NCBI GenBank assembly: GCA_023974075.1
Contig: CM043801.1
Location: 32,347,597 to 32,411,596 of the forward strand
Length of the DNA stretch: 64,000 bases
Source: Chaenocephalus aceratus
Lineage: Eukaryota > Chordata > Actinopteri > Perciformes > Channichthyidae
Direction of reading: 5' to 3'
Shown: in pieces, positions 1 to 11,261 of the stretch
How the letters are laid out: the number at the start of each line of letters is the position of its first letter
How positions within the stretch are numbered: the first letter of the stretch is position 1
The notes under the pieces: generated by a model
The model's input: the letters and a program-made list of their open reading frames with translations, nothing else
Told to the model about the DNA's origin: nothing
Databases searched by the model: none
Position numbers and translations under genes: made by a program

Positions 1-359
1 TATCTCGTCTTCGGGAGCGACTCAGGAAGAGATTGGCTGCTTTATAAGTAGTAATGTTTTCTTGGAATGCAGGGCTCTATACCAAATACACACTTGACAG
101 TGTCACAGACTTTGCTCAAACACTACCGTGATTATTAATCAGTGTTTAAATGCATTGTGTTTGTCGATGTTTTGGTGCTAGACGGTGTAGATTTTCAGGA
201 GTAATTTAACTCGAGCTCAAAAATATTGTTTTTAAACACCTCCAGTCGACTTCATTCGGAAACGTATTGGTGGAATACGTGCAGCTCCATGTCACTGCAA
301 CAGGGCCCCACATTAATATTGTGAAGCAGAACTTTTCAAGATGTTTCATTACGTTCGAT

Positions 360-996
360 CAGTGGCGAACCGTGTCTATCACAACTGGACCTTCTGTAGT
401 CGTCGTCGTCGTCGTTATAATGTCCGTCTTTTCACTGAATTGTCGTCTTGAAAAGGGTACTCACAACAATTCAGCAACAACTTCATCTCCACCTGTTGCA
501 CTTGTCATTTCAACATTAAAAACAATAAAACGGCATGAATTGCTTCGTCGCATTCATCTAGATCCTCTGTCTCGAGCCGGTTAACTAGCGGGCCTTCTAG
601 AACACCCTGGAACCGAGGGGAACTCTGAAAGAACACGCCCATTGGCTACAAATCAATATATGATTGGTTGATCAAACTGTCAGTCCAAACGTACGCTCTC
701 ATTCAGTGCAACGGCCAGGGCATCCTATCAAGGATGTAGAATACCTTGTTGAAGGATATTCTACCCAGACACCCAGAACAAGATCTGATTGGTTGCTTTC
801 TTTTCTAACACAAAACCACTGACATGCGTAGTGCATGGTCCGAGAAGGACAAACAAATCAACGTAACACTGTAATATTACAGATCAACAACACAGATACG
901 ATTCTCATTTATTTATATAATTAAATCGATTTTTTGTTTGTTTTATCTGAGTGTTCCAGATGTGAATACCTTGAAGGCCCTGACGGTTCGCCACTG
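360..996. mobile_element. hAT-type MITE with 8-bp target duplication
   Basis: The element starts CAGTGGCGAACCGT and ends with the inverse, ACGGTTCGCCACTG. The flanking octamers are cgttcgat (352-359) and cgtttgat (997-1004), matching at 7 of 8 bases, as expected for an old hAT insertion. No transposase frame remains, so this is a non-autonomous copy. It includes a short GTC run near 398-416. Confidence 0.75.
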
Positions 997-1430
997 CGTT
1001 TGATATATTTAGTTTGCAATTAACTTCCTGATGAATGAGTGCATTCCTTAGGTGGAGAAATTCAAATGGGTTTCATCTCACCTGCCATCACTGAATCATA
1101 AATCATTAAGCATGCTTGAAGGATAACTGAGTTTTTATTTCCTGTATTTTTTTAATCAGGCTCGACTTCTCTCTTCTCTATTTGCGTCACTAATGCGATG
1201 ATATTCACAAAAATCCCGACAATAGATAGTTACAATAATCCGCTTATTGTTGTGTTTTTTTAGTTTGTTTGTAATCTAGATCCGCCGTCTGTATATTCCC
1301 CCCCCGAGAAGCCCAACCTTTTAGACGAATGAAAGCTTCACCTGAACAGCAAGCGAATAACCATAATACAAATGATTACATAAGCTCTTATGAAGGAGAG
1401 GCTGTCTCTGCTTTTATGGGAATGGGTTGA

Positions 1431-1505
1431 TGTGTGTGTGCGTGTGTGTGTGTGTGTGTGCGTGTGTGTGTGTGTGATGTCCCGTCCCCGTGATGTCCCG
1501 TCCCC
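1431..1505. repeat. interrupted (TG)n plus a 16-bp tandem duplication
   Basis: An interrupted TG array (1431-1476) with two CG interruptions is followed by two copies of a 16-bp unit containing tgatgtcccgtcccc. It lies in a pigk intron about 220 bp before the exon at 1723. Confidence 0.85.
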
Positions 1506-1680
1506 TGAAGTGATGTATACATGGTGTGTGTTGGTTTTTCTTGGTTACCATGGCAACTGCATTATGTAAGATGGTTTGGAGGTTTGTGTAGTGCCAGGTT
1601 TTTTTTTATTGGAGCAAATGGATGAGAGATATGCCAACTGTGTTATTTCTCATCAGTCCTGTTTGAGAATGTAAATGATC

Positions 1681-1683
<3 letters not shown>

Positions 1684-1714
<31 letters not shown>
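1684..1714 (+). promoter_or_regulatory. (TG)n array at a pigk 3' splice site
   Basis: About 15 TG repeats end 8 bases before the exon start at 1723. Only ctctcc and the AG lie between, so the usual long pyrimidine tract is largely replaced by UG repeats in the transcript. UG repeats are known TDP-43 binding sites and modulate acceptor use in CFTR exon 9. An effect here is inference. Confidence 0.6.
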
Positions 1715-1715
<1 letters not shown>

Positions 1716-1722
1716 TCTCCAG

Positions 1723-1840
1723 GTATAACGAGCTGCTCTTCATCATTGACACCTGTCAGGGCGCCTCCATGTACGAGCGGTTTTACTCCCCAAACCTCAT
1801 GGCTCTGGCCAGCAGTCAGGTCGGAGAGGACTCTCTGTCG
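1723..1840 (+). CDS. pigk: pigk coding exon with the catalytic cysteine
   Basis: This internal exon encodes 39 complete codons, from YNELLFIIDTCQGASMYERF to SSQVGEDSLS. The first base completes an Arg codon begun in the upstream exon, which lies left of the window. The acceptor is ctccag and the donor is gtgagt. The DTCQGAS motif carries the active-site Cys (Cys206 in human PIGK) of this peptidase C13 (legumain-like) enzyme. PIGK is the catalytic subunit of the ER GPI transamidase, working with GPAA1, PIGT, PIGS and PIGU. It cleaves the C-terminal signal of precursor proteins and transfers the new end to GPI. The catalytic His lies in an upstream exon not present here. The match to vertebrate PIGK is nearly residue for residue, so identity is secure. 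The acceptor with its TG array is unusual (see 1684-1714). Confidence 0.96.
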
Positions 1841-2633
1841 GTGAGTTACCTGCCCTCACGCGATTAACATTACATTAAAAATCATCCATCAGTTTGTCAG
1901 GTTTTCTAATAAGCAGCGTGGTTTCATAACACATTGCAACTCAAGACTAGGACAGAGCAACGTGCTCATACACACTCTCCCCTTAATACAATCTCAAGTG
2001 TAAAGCATTGCTTTGCTAAAGGCACAATTAGTCATATCTTTCCAAAAATACTTTATAAACAAAAATTAATCCCTCTGAATAATTTGTTATGACCCGTTAA
2101 GTGTGTGTTGAGAAGTCTGTATCTGCTGCCCTCTGCTGCCCAATCAGACACATATCAACCATTACAATGTTGGCTTTCTTACAATTCAACTAACATGATT
2201 ATCTAACCAAAAAGCGTGGTTTTGGAAAACCTTCGTGAATTCAGTTCAGTGTAGAAGAGTAATTTACAGCGTAGATAAGAAAGGCAAAATAAAAAATGCA
2301 CTGATTTTAAGTGAATAACAAACTTCTTATTTTGATGCGTCAGCTAAAATAAATAAATCAATGCAAAGATCTGTATATAATCAGGAATGTAGCACAAAAT
2401 GGAAGTGAAGCAAATTATGTTTAATTAAATGTGAAAGTGCATTAAAAAAATGTTGTTGACAATGAATGAATGAATTAAGGTTATTTCATTTTGAATATCA
2501 AATATGTTACACCCATATCTGCAATACCACCGTGTAGTTGAAGGTGTTGGAAGTCAGTCAATAGCGAAGACTGCCAGCACTAGCGAGTTATTTAATTCAT
2601 ACCATACATTAAAATGAAGTGCAGTTGTGAGGA

Positions 2634-2941
2634 GTACTATAAAGCGCACCTGCATATAAGCCGCAGCAGCTAAACTGTCCGTCTGTCTTGCTCTCGCTCT
2701 GTCTCTCGGTTCCACTTTTACTTTGGCGCGCTACCTGTCTCACTCTTTTCCGGCCTCCAGCTTTTCCTGCTGGAGCCCGCCCTTAAAGGTGGCGGGCGCG
2801 GACCGGTCATAGAGCCCATAGTGTTAAAGGTGGTTAATTTTACCTGTAAAATCCATAGATTTAGGAGGTTCCCTAGTGGCCGTTAGCTGTACAACAAAAA
2901 TGGGGAAAAAAGTCGCGGCTTATAGTCCGAAAAGTACGGTA
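2634..2941 (-). mobile_element. TIR element, GTACTTTTCGGACTATAAGC family, truncated
   Basis: The right end reads cggcttatagtccgaaaag followed by tacggta. The left end starts at ctataaagcgcacctgcata and lacks about 14 bases of the expected inverted repeat. It is the reverse complement of the more complete copy at 52350-52669. Non-coding. Superfamily not assigned. Confidence 0.75.
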
Positions 2942-3205
2942 CACACAACGTCAAACCATAACACTTTTTTCGCACATTAAAACAAAGTGGCATGTTTTAG
3001 TCCTGATGTATCCTGAGGGTAAAGAGTTATTTGTGGGGGATGAGACATGACTGGGATTTATTTGCTCATCCAAAGGAAATATAATCTTGTTCCCAGTTTT
3101 GGGCAAAGAAGGATTTCTGAGCCAAAAGTAAAAAACCCATCCAATCACCTAAAGTGTTGTGAGACAATGAATATACAAATGTTTTTTCTTTTTGTCCTCC
3201 CACAG

Positions 3206-3316
3206 CATCAGCCAGATTTGGCCATCGGAGTCCATCTGATGGACCGCTACACCTTCTACCTGCTGGAGTTCCTGGAAGACATCCACCCTGCAAGCAAATC
3301 CAACATGAACGACCTG
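3206..3316 (+). CDS. pigk: pigk coding exon
   Basis: This is a phase 0-0 exon of exactly 37 codons, from HQPDLAIGVHLMDRYTFYLL to NMNDL. The acceptor is ctcccacag and the donor is gtgagt. It follows the catalytic-Cys exon directly: SLS joins HQPD as in vertebrate PIGK. It encodes part of the luminal protease-like domain after the active site. No frame damage is seen. Several in-frame codons continue into the flanking introns, so an ORF call overextends the exon on both sides. Confidence 0.96.
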
Positions 3317-4139
3317 GTGAGTGTGACTTTAACTAAAGTCAGAGAGAACAAACGTACCGTAGAGCAGAGATTTCGGTTGATTTCGCATTTTCTATTCATT
3401 CAATATTTTCAAGTGTTTTGTAAACTTACAGTCGAAAACCAAAAGTATTCAATTTGATCAAGTTTATGTACACATTGTTACCTCATATAAGGGATATTTA
3501 CTAATCGACTAAGCAATTCACCACTTGTGAAGATATCAGATCAGCATTTGCTCCAGGTGTAGACACATTGATTAAACAATCAGTCTAATTGGTAAACTAA
3601 GGCTGCATCTACACGGAAACGCAAAATAACCAAATTCGATATCAAAAAAATCTTCCGTCCACACGGTATCGGCTCAAGAAACGTGTCTGTCCACACAAGA
3701 CCGCTCGACCCACTGGACACGCTGTAGTACATATGCCGGGCCTGTAAGTGGCGCTGTACTTCCGCCACAAAATACCAAGAAGACCCCCGAGCATGGTTGC
3801 CATGGTTGCCTGGTTGCCCTTCTGTTTATTCTCCGCGGTGAATTTAGCAACATGTAGTTCATGTAGTTCTCCATGTCCGCTTGTTGCTGATGGTTGTGGT
3901 AGAGAAGCTGTAGATTTTGCACTAACATCTGTAGCATGGTCAGTAGCAGTATCAGTACTGACCATAGACTGTATATATAAATGGACGTAGGGTCCGTGAC
4001 GTCACCCATAGGATTCTGCAGAGTTGCCGAGAAGCCCTTAGTAGGCGGAGTCGGCCACTAACGGCTCGACAGTGACGTCAGAGTTCAACTCCAGCCTGAT
4101 CCAAATAAGGGCAAAGAGGCGGAGCCGAGGCGGGACCTG

Positions 4140-4870
4140 CTGCCTCCGAACTGGAAGTGGAGGCTCAGGTCCTTCAACGTGTGCACGAGGCTGCTGCAGA
4201 TGTTCTACCAGTCTGTGGTGGCCAGTGTGCTCTTCTTTGCTGGGGTGGAAACACAAACACTAGGGACACTGGCAGGCTGAACAAGCTGTTGAGGAAGGCT
4301 AGCTCTGTAGTTGGAGTACAACTGGACAATCTGGAGGGGGTGGCAGAGGGGAGGACGAGGAGGAAGCTCGACAGCATCCTAGAGAACCCCTCCCACCCAC
4401 TCCACGCAGAGCTAGTGAAGATGAGGAGTACGTTCAGCCACAGACTCATCCCTCCACCACAACGCACCAAGCGCCTCAGTCCTTTGTGCCTGAAGCCATC
4501 AGGCTGCACAACAAGGGGTTAATGATGAAAAAGAAATCAAATTAAATCACTGGTCATAAATATACACTGTTTTCACAACCCATGTTAACTTGTCACTTTA
4601 ACTTATTATGCACTTTATAACTTAGATGATGACCAAATATGTATATATGCTGACAGTTATTTTACTCTTATTTTTATTTATCTCCTATTTTTATAGTGTA
4701 TTATTATTATCATTATTTCCTTGATTTTATGTTATTTATTTTAGATTTTATTGATCTGTGTGAATCTTTGCTGTACTGTTTTTTTTTTTCACGCTTACCC
4801 TGTTGCTGCTTTGTACAACTGAATTTCTCCTCGGGGATTAATAAAGGTTCATCTTATCTTATCTTAAGTA
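4140..4870 (+). mobile_element. LINE 3' end (L2/CR1-like reverse transcriptase C-terminus)
   Basis: A broken reading frame gives residues typical of the C-terminal end of fish L2/CR1-type ORF2: LRSFNVCTRLL, FYQSVVASVLFF, then after a frame change CWGGNTNT, LNKLLRKASSVVG, LENPSHPLH and FSHRLIPPPQRTKRLSPLCL, with a stop near 4522. An AT-rich 3' tail follows, with an AATAAA near 4849 and terminal ttatc repeats ending about 4866. The copy is 5'-truncated, as usual for LINEs. Tails at 50371-50545 and 62408-62538 look like the same family. Confidence 0.7.
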
Positions 4871-5205
4871 AACAGAGCTAGCTCAGTCTAAGAAGCTAAG
4901 CGAACATGAAATACATGCATACCAAGTTACTGCTAACAGTGTAGTTCCCCGATATAAACGTTACATTCATAATCAAATGAGACAATCTGCAAGAGAATTA
5001 GCTATATTTTGTTATTCTTAATGCTTGTCATTCACACGTTAAGAAAAGAAGTACCGATACATAGCAGAACAATTGTGGCGATGTTCAGCTTAATAAGCCT
5101 TATTCTACATAATTAATTTAGCTAATACTACAGCAGGCGAACCAAGTCTCCGTTTCGCTGCATTCCTTGATCTCCAGTTATAACGACGGACTCCACCGCC
5201 CGGAC

Positions 5206-5271
5206 CTAACGGAGCCGCAGGGGGCTAGCTCCGGGACGCCGGCTGGAGCTAGCCCCCTGCGGCTCCGTTAG
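5206..5271. repeat. perfect 27-bp inverted repeat (hairpin)
   Basis: Arms 5206-5232 and 5245-5271 are exact reverse complements around a 12-base loop (gggacgccggct). The arms are GC-rich, with core ggagccgcagggggctagct. It lies inside the nested transposon at 3601-6245, so a transposon-derived hairpin is more likely than a host RNA gene. Confidence 0.9.
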
Positions 5272-7232
5272 CTCCGGCGGCCACCACTGGGATAATTGGG
5301 TCCCCTTTTAACATTTGCTCCCGTTTAGCATTATGGGCGTCATAGCCATAGACTATAAAAGTCTTATCCAAGGCTGAATCATAAACTAAAATGTATATGT
5401 ATGCATAAAGGGTTACGTCCTTAGCTGGCTAATAAGTAACAAGCTAAGCTACCAAGCACACAAACACCTGTGAACGGGGTTAACATGTATCATATTATCA
5501 TTTTCGACTTCTTGGAAGTTCTGTTAGTACATTGAAGCGCACAGCACGACATTTTAATTGTCTGGTATTTGTTACAATATTCCCTAAAAGGCACAATCAC
5601 CACGAACACGGCTAAAGCTAAAGGGTCAAGTACAGTACTATGACTAACTAACGTTGTAGCCTCTATGGTTGTAGCCTAGCAGAGTGGACAAGTTGCTGTA
5701 CGTGTCCATCAACGTGACCACGCCCTAATTTATGCAACAACGTTAAGACCTAATATAAATAAAAGGGTCGTGTTAGAAAACAATTCACTCACAGATTCAT
5801 AATCATGAAGGTGGAATCTAACTATATCGATAATAATGTTTATTGCATCCATGGGTAGAAACATGTTTTTTTCTGCTGTAAAGTTGGGCATTTTAACATG
5901 GGGGTCTATGGAAATGGCTCCTTTCTGCAGCCAGTCCCTAGCGGCCCATGTAAGAACTGCAGTGTGTGGCACTTCCGTATTGGCGTCCCGGCTCTTCCCC
6001 AGAGTTTGCCGCTTGGTACTGACAGTAGCTACTGACCATGCTACAGTGAGCAGCAGAGGAGGGGAGAGGCGGGGCTATGGCTTCATCGTTATCAGGCAAT
6101 GATCGTATAGGACGTACACACGGAGCCGTTAGGCCCCCCAGAGCGTTTCGTCCGCAGATCTACCCACCTTGGGACCCGTTGCCGTTTGAGGGCTCCGTTT
6201 CCACGGTTCCGATACAACCCGTTTCGTGTCCGTGTGGACGGGGCCTAAGTTAATTGAAAATAATTCACCGCACCAGATAATACTGAATTGTATCACTCGG
6301 CTTTATACTGTAGGGAACAATGCCAAACATTCTGCTTCTCTATTGTGTGTATGTAATTCCTTTATGTTGTATAGCACTGCAAGTACCTACTCGGCACTAA
6401 TTCGATTATAATTGGGTTTCAAACCTCATAAGCGATTTGAAGACCTCAATTTAAGTCCTGAGAAAATGGAGTGTTCCTTTTGTTGTTAAGGATGTATTCG
6501 TTAACTGAAATAAGTTAATATTTAGAAAATAATTGTGGCAGATTCAACAGATATTCATGCAGGATCCACTTTGTGTGCCTGTGGCAGGTAAATGCAGTTG
6601 AGCCAGTTTCCCTCCTCTGCCTCCTCTGCCTGCTGATTGTGGTCCTGAAGGAGATGAAAGTCACACAGCACTTGAAGCAGAATGTCTGATACTGTGTGTA
6701 GGGTTTTTGGCCTTTCACACATGACGGCGGTGATGGGAGAACACGCTGCTTCAGGCCATGGCCTCCCTTTGTATCTTCCACAGTCCTGCAGAGATCCACT
6801 GCCTCCTCACCAGGAGTTACAATCAACTCCCCTGAAATCCTCTCCTGCACTCAGTGCCAGCTAAATCAATGCTCTCTGACTAACACGTATTATTCTCTCC
6901 AATCTCCTTTTTCTGGAGATGCACTCTTTGTTCTCCAGCTATTCTGTGGATTTAAGGATCGATATTATGGATTTCCCGGAAGAGCCCTCTGTTGTTGTTT
7001 TTAATCCAGTCTGCAGAGGCTTGCCCTTTGATGAATCAGAAATTGCCTCCACCTTCTCATCAAAATCCTCCTCCAATTATGTGTTTTCCAATTCTCGTTT
7101 GTCTGATAGAGAAAACGCTAACCTCGGTTTAATGATTTTGTTTTCTCATTTCATTTCAAATGAAGAGACCATTCAGACGAAACACTGATGAATCACACAC
7201 TTGAGAGGATTAACCCACAAGTGGTGACACAC

Positions 7233-7294
7233 CATTACATCGCATTTAGCTGACGCTTTTATCCAAAGCGACTTACGATAAGTGCGTTCGACCA
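7233..7294 (+). mobile_element. family C repeat fragment
   Basis: The sequence runs through gcatttagctgacgctttta to gtgcgttcgaccag. It matches the end of the longer reverse copy at 11262-11549. This motif is very common in fish genomes. The fragment ends about 55 bp before the pigk exon at 7350. Confidence 0.7.
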
Positions 7295-7349
7295 GGAAGA
7301 CACGAACTTGAAGAAAACATTAATATTTCTGCTTGTGTTTTTTCCCCAG

Positions 7350-7522
7350 TTCAAAGTGTGTCCCAAGAGTCAGTGTGTGTCCACTCCGGGCCACCGTACT
7401 GACCTCTTCCTGAGGGACCCAGGAAGTGTCCTCATCACTGATTTCTTTGGCAGCGTGCGCAAAATCGAGATCACCATGGAAACCATCAACTTGACCGACC
7501 CCATCCAACAGGTGGAGCTGAG
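7350..7522 (+). CDS. pigk: pigk coding exon
   Basis: This exon encodes FKVCPKSQCVSTPGHRTDLF, then RDPGSVLITDFFGSVRK and IEITMETINLTDPIQQVEL. It ends with AG of a codon completed by T in the next exon (AG + T = Ser). The acceptor is ttttccccag and the donor is gtaagc. It covers the C-terminal part of the luminal catalytic-like domain of PIGK. The GHRTDLF and LITDFFGSVRK blocks are highly conserved in vertebrates. The stretch after METI is more divergent and contains a potential N-glycosylation sequon (NLT). Confidence 0.96.
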
Positions 7523-9244
7523 GTAAGCAGAGTTATTTTCATTTGTGAAGTGTTTGATCTAAACTTAATTTTTTTTTCAATATGGCAATGATTATAATAT
7601 GTATGGCAAGGGAGATAGAAAAATACATAATGACAATGACTTTATTCGCTGGGTCTTTAAAACGTTAACTTAAGGTATATCAACCTTTTTATTGGACGCC
7701 ATCTGAAGCAATCTGCCACTCCCAAGGCTTGATCAATACGTCTAAACCTATTTTCTTTTTATTATAACCCCTCTCTTTGACAAATTCTCAACGAAATTTC
7801 TCACTGCCTGATAATGTTCTGTTTATATAGTTGTTCCATTATCGGTGGTATAAGTTTGCTCTGTTTTACAAGTGGTTCAAAGATAATGAAATCATTATTT
7901 ATTTTGTTTTAATCTTTTTTACAAGTGTATTTACGTTGTGTAAGTCGACCCAAATCAACTAACAAGACCAAACAAATAATATTTTAAAGATAAAACATAT
8001 TCAGCAATAGAATATATAATAGAAACTAATCCGTATGAACCCTTGTGTTCCCCATACAGTACCTCTAAAGGGAAGTGATATTCAAGGTGGATTGGGGACA
8101 ACCTGCATGTATACAAACGTGAATTGAGGTCTCTTTACTTTAATTGAAGTGCTGCGGGCAACATTCGTTTTACGTCTGAGTTGCTATGACTACCCTGTAG
8201 GTGATTTAAGACCTGCTATGGTTGACCAATGACATGGCTGCTTGAGGTTAATGCAGCTCAATCAGATGGTACTTATAATCAGTTCCTGCACTTTCGCAAC
8301 AAAGTGAGGATCATAATTGGACAGCCTGTGTAGTCTATAAATCAGTAACTCTTCATCAGTGGCACTGAGTGAGCAGCGGTGCTTCTGATTGGTTGAATGT
8401 GGCACCACCCCGTGATGAATTTGACCAAATGCATCCACATTGAATTCAGTTCATTCTCTCATTGCATCAAGTCGAGACATGATGTGAGAAATATATTCAG
8501 CCACTAGGTGTCTGTAGAGAGCTGTCAAACTCTTCAACATCCTCTGTGTGAGATATTGTTAACTTTCTCATATTAGTTCCCAGACACTGGAGTTTTTGGA
8601 AACGCTCAGCTAATGCATCAAAATACAATCACTCCTCCTTATTTTGGCTCATTAGGCTGAAGGTAAGGAATAGATTATTGTGCTCTACAAACAGATGTGA
8701 TGGAAATGAAAACTTTATTACACTATTATTCTATTAATTCCATTAAAATGGGACTTTATTGAACCACTGGGAGGTGTTATAGTGAAAGGACCTCATGTGG
8801 CTGGCTGCTAATTAGTCATTAAGAGGTAATTGCCAAACTGATTTGAGTCATCAGCTGTTTTGGCTCGAGGCTAGTTAGTCATTGCACACAACTTCCCCTA
8901 TTAGTTTATTATTGATTAGAGACTGACTCTAGGTCTGCTGATCTCATACAACAAAGAAACACAGCAGCGGTGTATCGAGCTGCCTGTTGCCCTCATTCAG
9001 TCCTAGAGAGACGTTGCATCTACCATTCTGATGTAAGAACCAGCAATCCCCATTCATTTGATGTTTAACGGAGCTCAGTTTCCTGATGCAGCAAAGCACT
9101 AGCGGCGTCTTTCTACTTTTAGGAATGGTAGCAAACACTATCGTAAAAAGTTTAATTTAACACGTTTTTTGTTAAAGGGGACACTTGTATGCTAATTGTC
9201 ATGCCTGTACCGTGACATGTTTTGATGCTTTAATGCCATACTGC
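7523..9244. other. pigk intron, no feature recognised
   Basis: AT-rich intron sequence. I see no exon, RNA gene or clear repeat with ends in this stretch. Confidence 0.5.
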
Positions 9245-10540
9245 CTGTGCTGCAGCTCCTCTTTTCACCATCAAAATCAGTCTGCTCTGATTGGTTTGCT
9301 GGTTGGCTCTGTTGTGATTGGTCAACCGCTTATGGTGCTTTTCCACTGCGGCACAGCACGGTTTAAGCGTGCTGTGCCAAACCCGGCCCGTATTTTGTTG
9401 CTTTTCCACTAGAGGTAGTTCCGGCTCAGGACTACTTTTTCACCTTTTTTCTGGCCCCGCGAAATCGAGGTTCTTACCGGGCCAACAACCGGGCTGAATA
9501 TGCTAAACAAGTCACGTAAACACTCTCGACTGCTGAATGGTCAGAGAGAATCGCTGGCAAGGGGGCTACAACTACAACAAAATGAACATATTTTACCGTG
9601 ATTTAATTGTAATACACGTTTCAAAATGATGCCGAAGTAACAACATACTGATACAAGTCTACGGACGGCAGGCGAAAAACCTTTTTAAATGCGTGTTTTC
9701 AGAATGGAGATCGGATCGCTAACGTTATATATGCGTACACACTCACAACAACGGCCTATACAGATGTAAATAAACCAGCGACTGTATTCGCCATGACACA
9801 GGCAGTCTGTGGTTTGTACTTGTTTAACTTTTGTCTAGTTTCTGAACAGATATGAGGAGCTGTGAGCTCTGAGTGCTAAGAGCTAACGGCTGATGTTTTG
9901 GTTTTGTGGTTCGCATTGAAGACGTCACGGCAGTTTTACGCAGGGTCGCTCCGCCTACACTGCGTTACTATAGTTACTGCTCCAGCTACTAAACTGTAAT
10001 GGAAATGCAGCATAAAGTGAGTTTAGCCTAACTTCCTAATCCCACCAGGAGCGTCTGCCCTGCACTGCGGCTGTGGCGTTTTTAGCGATCGTGGCCACTC
10101 TAGTCAATGGGTGCTATTCCACCAGACCCGCTGCGCCGCGCCGCGCTGCGTCCTAGAAGCTCCTCGCCGCAAGGAATTTCTAAAATATAGGATGAATCCT
10201 ATTTTTGACGCAGCGCAGCCAGGAAGTGGAACGTTCATCCGGCCCAGGCCCATTCCCCAAATAAACTTGTGTTTAAATCAACAACAACTGCGAGGCTGCA
10301 CACACGACGCTCCGCTTCCGCAACGTTTTGAAACGCGCCTGGTGGGTTATGACGCAGGAGGAGGTCGCGCGGCGCAGCGCAGACGCTTGGTCCTGCAGTG
10401 GAAAAGCGCCATTAGAGATGTCCCGCCCCTTAACCTACAATGTGTTGGAGTGCTAACCAATAGAAGTGTGAGTGTTACATAGTGATGTCTTTGTTATACA
10501 AGGAGTCCAATGGATGCAGGCATGCTTAAAAAAGCACAAT
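9245..10540 (+). mobile_element. family A repeat, copy 1, split by an insertion
   Basis: The left part (9245-9332) has cagtctgctctgattggttt and ggctctgttgtgattggtca. The right part (10412-10540) has gagatgtcccgccccttaac and caatgtgttggagtgctaac. Uninterrupted order is seen at 14255-14440. The break is filled by the 1079-bp insertion at 9333-10411. Outer ends are approximate. Confidence 0.65.
9333..10411. mobile_element. PIF/Harbinger-like composite TIR insertion
   Basis: The ends TGGTGCTTTTCCACTGC and GCAGTGGAAAAGCGCCA are inverted repeats with one mismatch. Both sides carry TTA (9330-9332 and 10412-10414), the 3-bp duplication typical of PIF/Harbinger. Related ends occur inside, near 9398 (ttgcttttccactagagg) and 10107 (gggtgctattccacc), so this is probably two or three related MITEs nested in one another. 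No transposase was found. Confidence 0.65.
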
Positions 10541-11016
10541 AGGTCCCCTCTAACATGTTGGTGAGATTAATATTCCATCGTGAGTTGGGTGATGGAATAT
10601 TCTCTGGCAAATTGTTAAAGGAGGTTAGGTATACAAGGATGTTTCACAGAGAATAAAAACATGATTTGAATCACCAGTATGATTATCAAATGGTGTCATG
10701 TATTGTAATATAAATGGGATAGTTTCAAGGTGACTGTATTGCCAGTGTAAACATGTGCAGCTCACCACACAAAATAACAGAAGGCTAAACAAAGGCATGT
10801 TATTCACGGCACGATCACGTACAAAATAGAAATACAGTAGCTCTTTAGGATTCTTGCAGGGTCTTGCATGTAACATATATGTTTTCCCCCTTGGTTACAG
10901 AAAATCCAGCTTGATGCACAGCAACACAGAAAAACAAGTGTCTCTCTCTAGACGCTTAAATGATGGGAAAGACCAGATTTACAGTAGGAAATTGGTACTG
11001 GGACTATTAATGGAGT

Positions 11017-11240
11017 ATTGGGCGGTGGTGGCGAAGTCCATAGGGACTCGGCTTGGCAACTTGAAGGTCACCAGTTCAAGTCCCGGAAAGACCAAGTGCT
11101 ACCGAGGTGTCCCTGAGCAAGGCACCGTTCCCTACACGGCTCCCCGGGCGCCGTGCATAATGGCAGCCCACTGCTCCTAACACTAGGATGGGTCAAATGC
11201 AGAGAAACCGTTTCATTACATAGTACCTGTACTACGTAAT
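11017..11240 (+). mobile_element. tRNA-derived SINE
   Basis: A box A-like stretch ggtggcgaagtccatagg is followed by a box B-like agttcaagtccc (11073-11084), as in a tRNA-derived Pol III promoter. A body with gagcaaggcaccgttccc and ctccccgggcgccg follows, a pattern common in fish SINEs. A family C element in reverse orientation follows directly. Confidence 0.75.
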
Positions 11241-11261
11241 GAAAATAAGTTGAATCATCAA

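Larger units (their letters stand above)
3963..6012. mobile_element. repeat inserted between the arms of the 3601-6245 element
   Basis: The sequence begins catagactgtatataaatgg and ends around the ggcacttccgtattggcgtc block. It separates two arms of the outer element that would otherwise be neighbours. A LINE 3' fragment (4140-4870) and a long perfect hairpin (5206-5271) lie within it. The ends are placed from the arm break and are approximate. Family not assigned. Confidence 0.45.
3601..6245. mobile_element. large hAT-like foldback element, itself interrupted
   Basis: The left end GGCTGCATCTACACGGAAAC pairs with a right end reading ccgtgtggacggggcc. Inside the ends, a second pair of arms matches: gtagcatggtcagtagc near 3929 against its complement near 6023. 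Flanking octamers taaactaa (3593-3600) and taagttaa (6246-6253) match at 6 of 8, both differences being transitions, as in an aged hAT duplication. Most of the interior is a further insertion (about 3963-6012). No intact transposase was found. It lies in the pigk intron between the exons at 3206 and 7350. Confidence 0.6.

Noticed and set aside
4157..4522. 121-codon frame as a host gene
   Set aside because: Its residues are the C-terminal end of a LINE reverse transcriptase ORF, with a frame break and a LINE tail downstream.
11017..11100. Functional tRNA gene
   Set aside because: A box B-like motif is present, but the cloverleaf is not kept and a SINE body follows.
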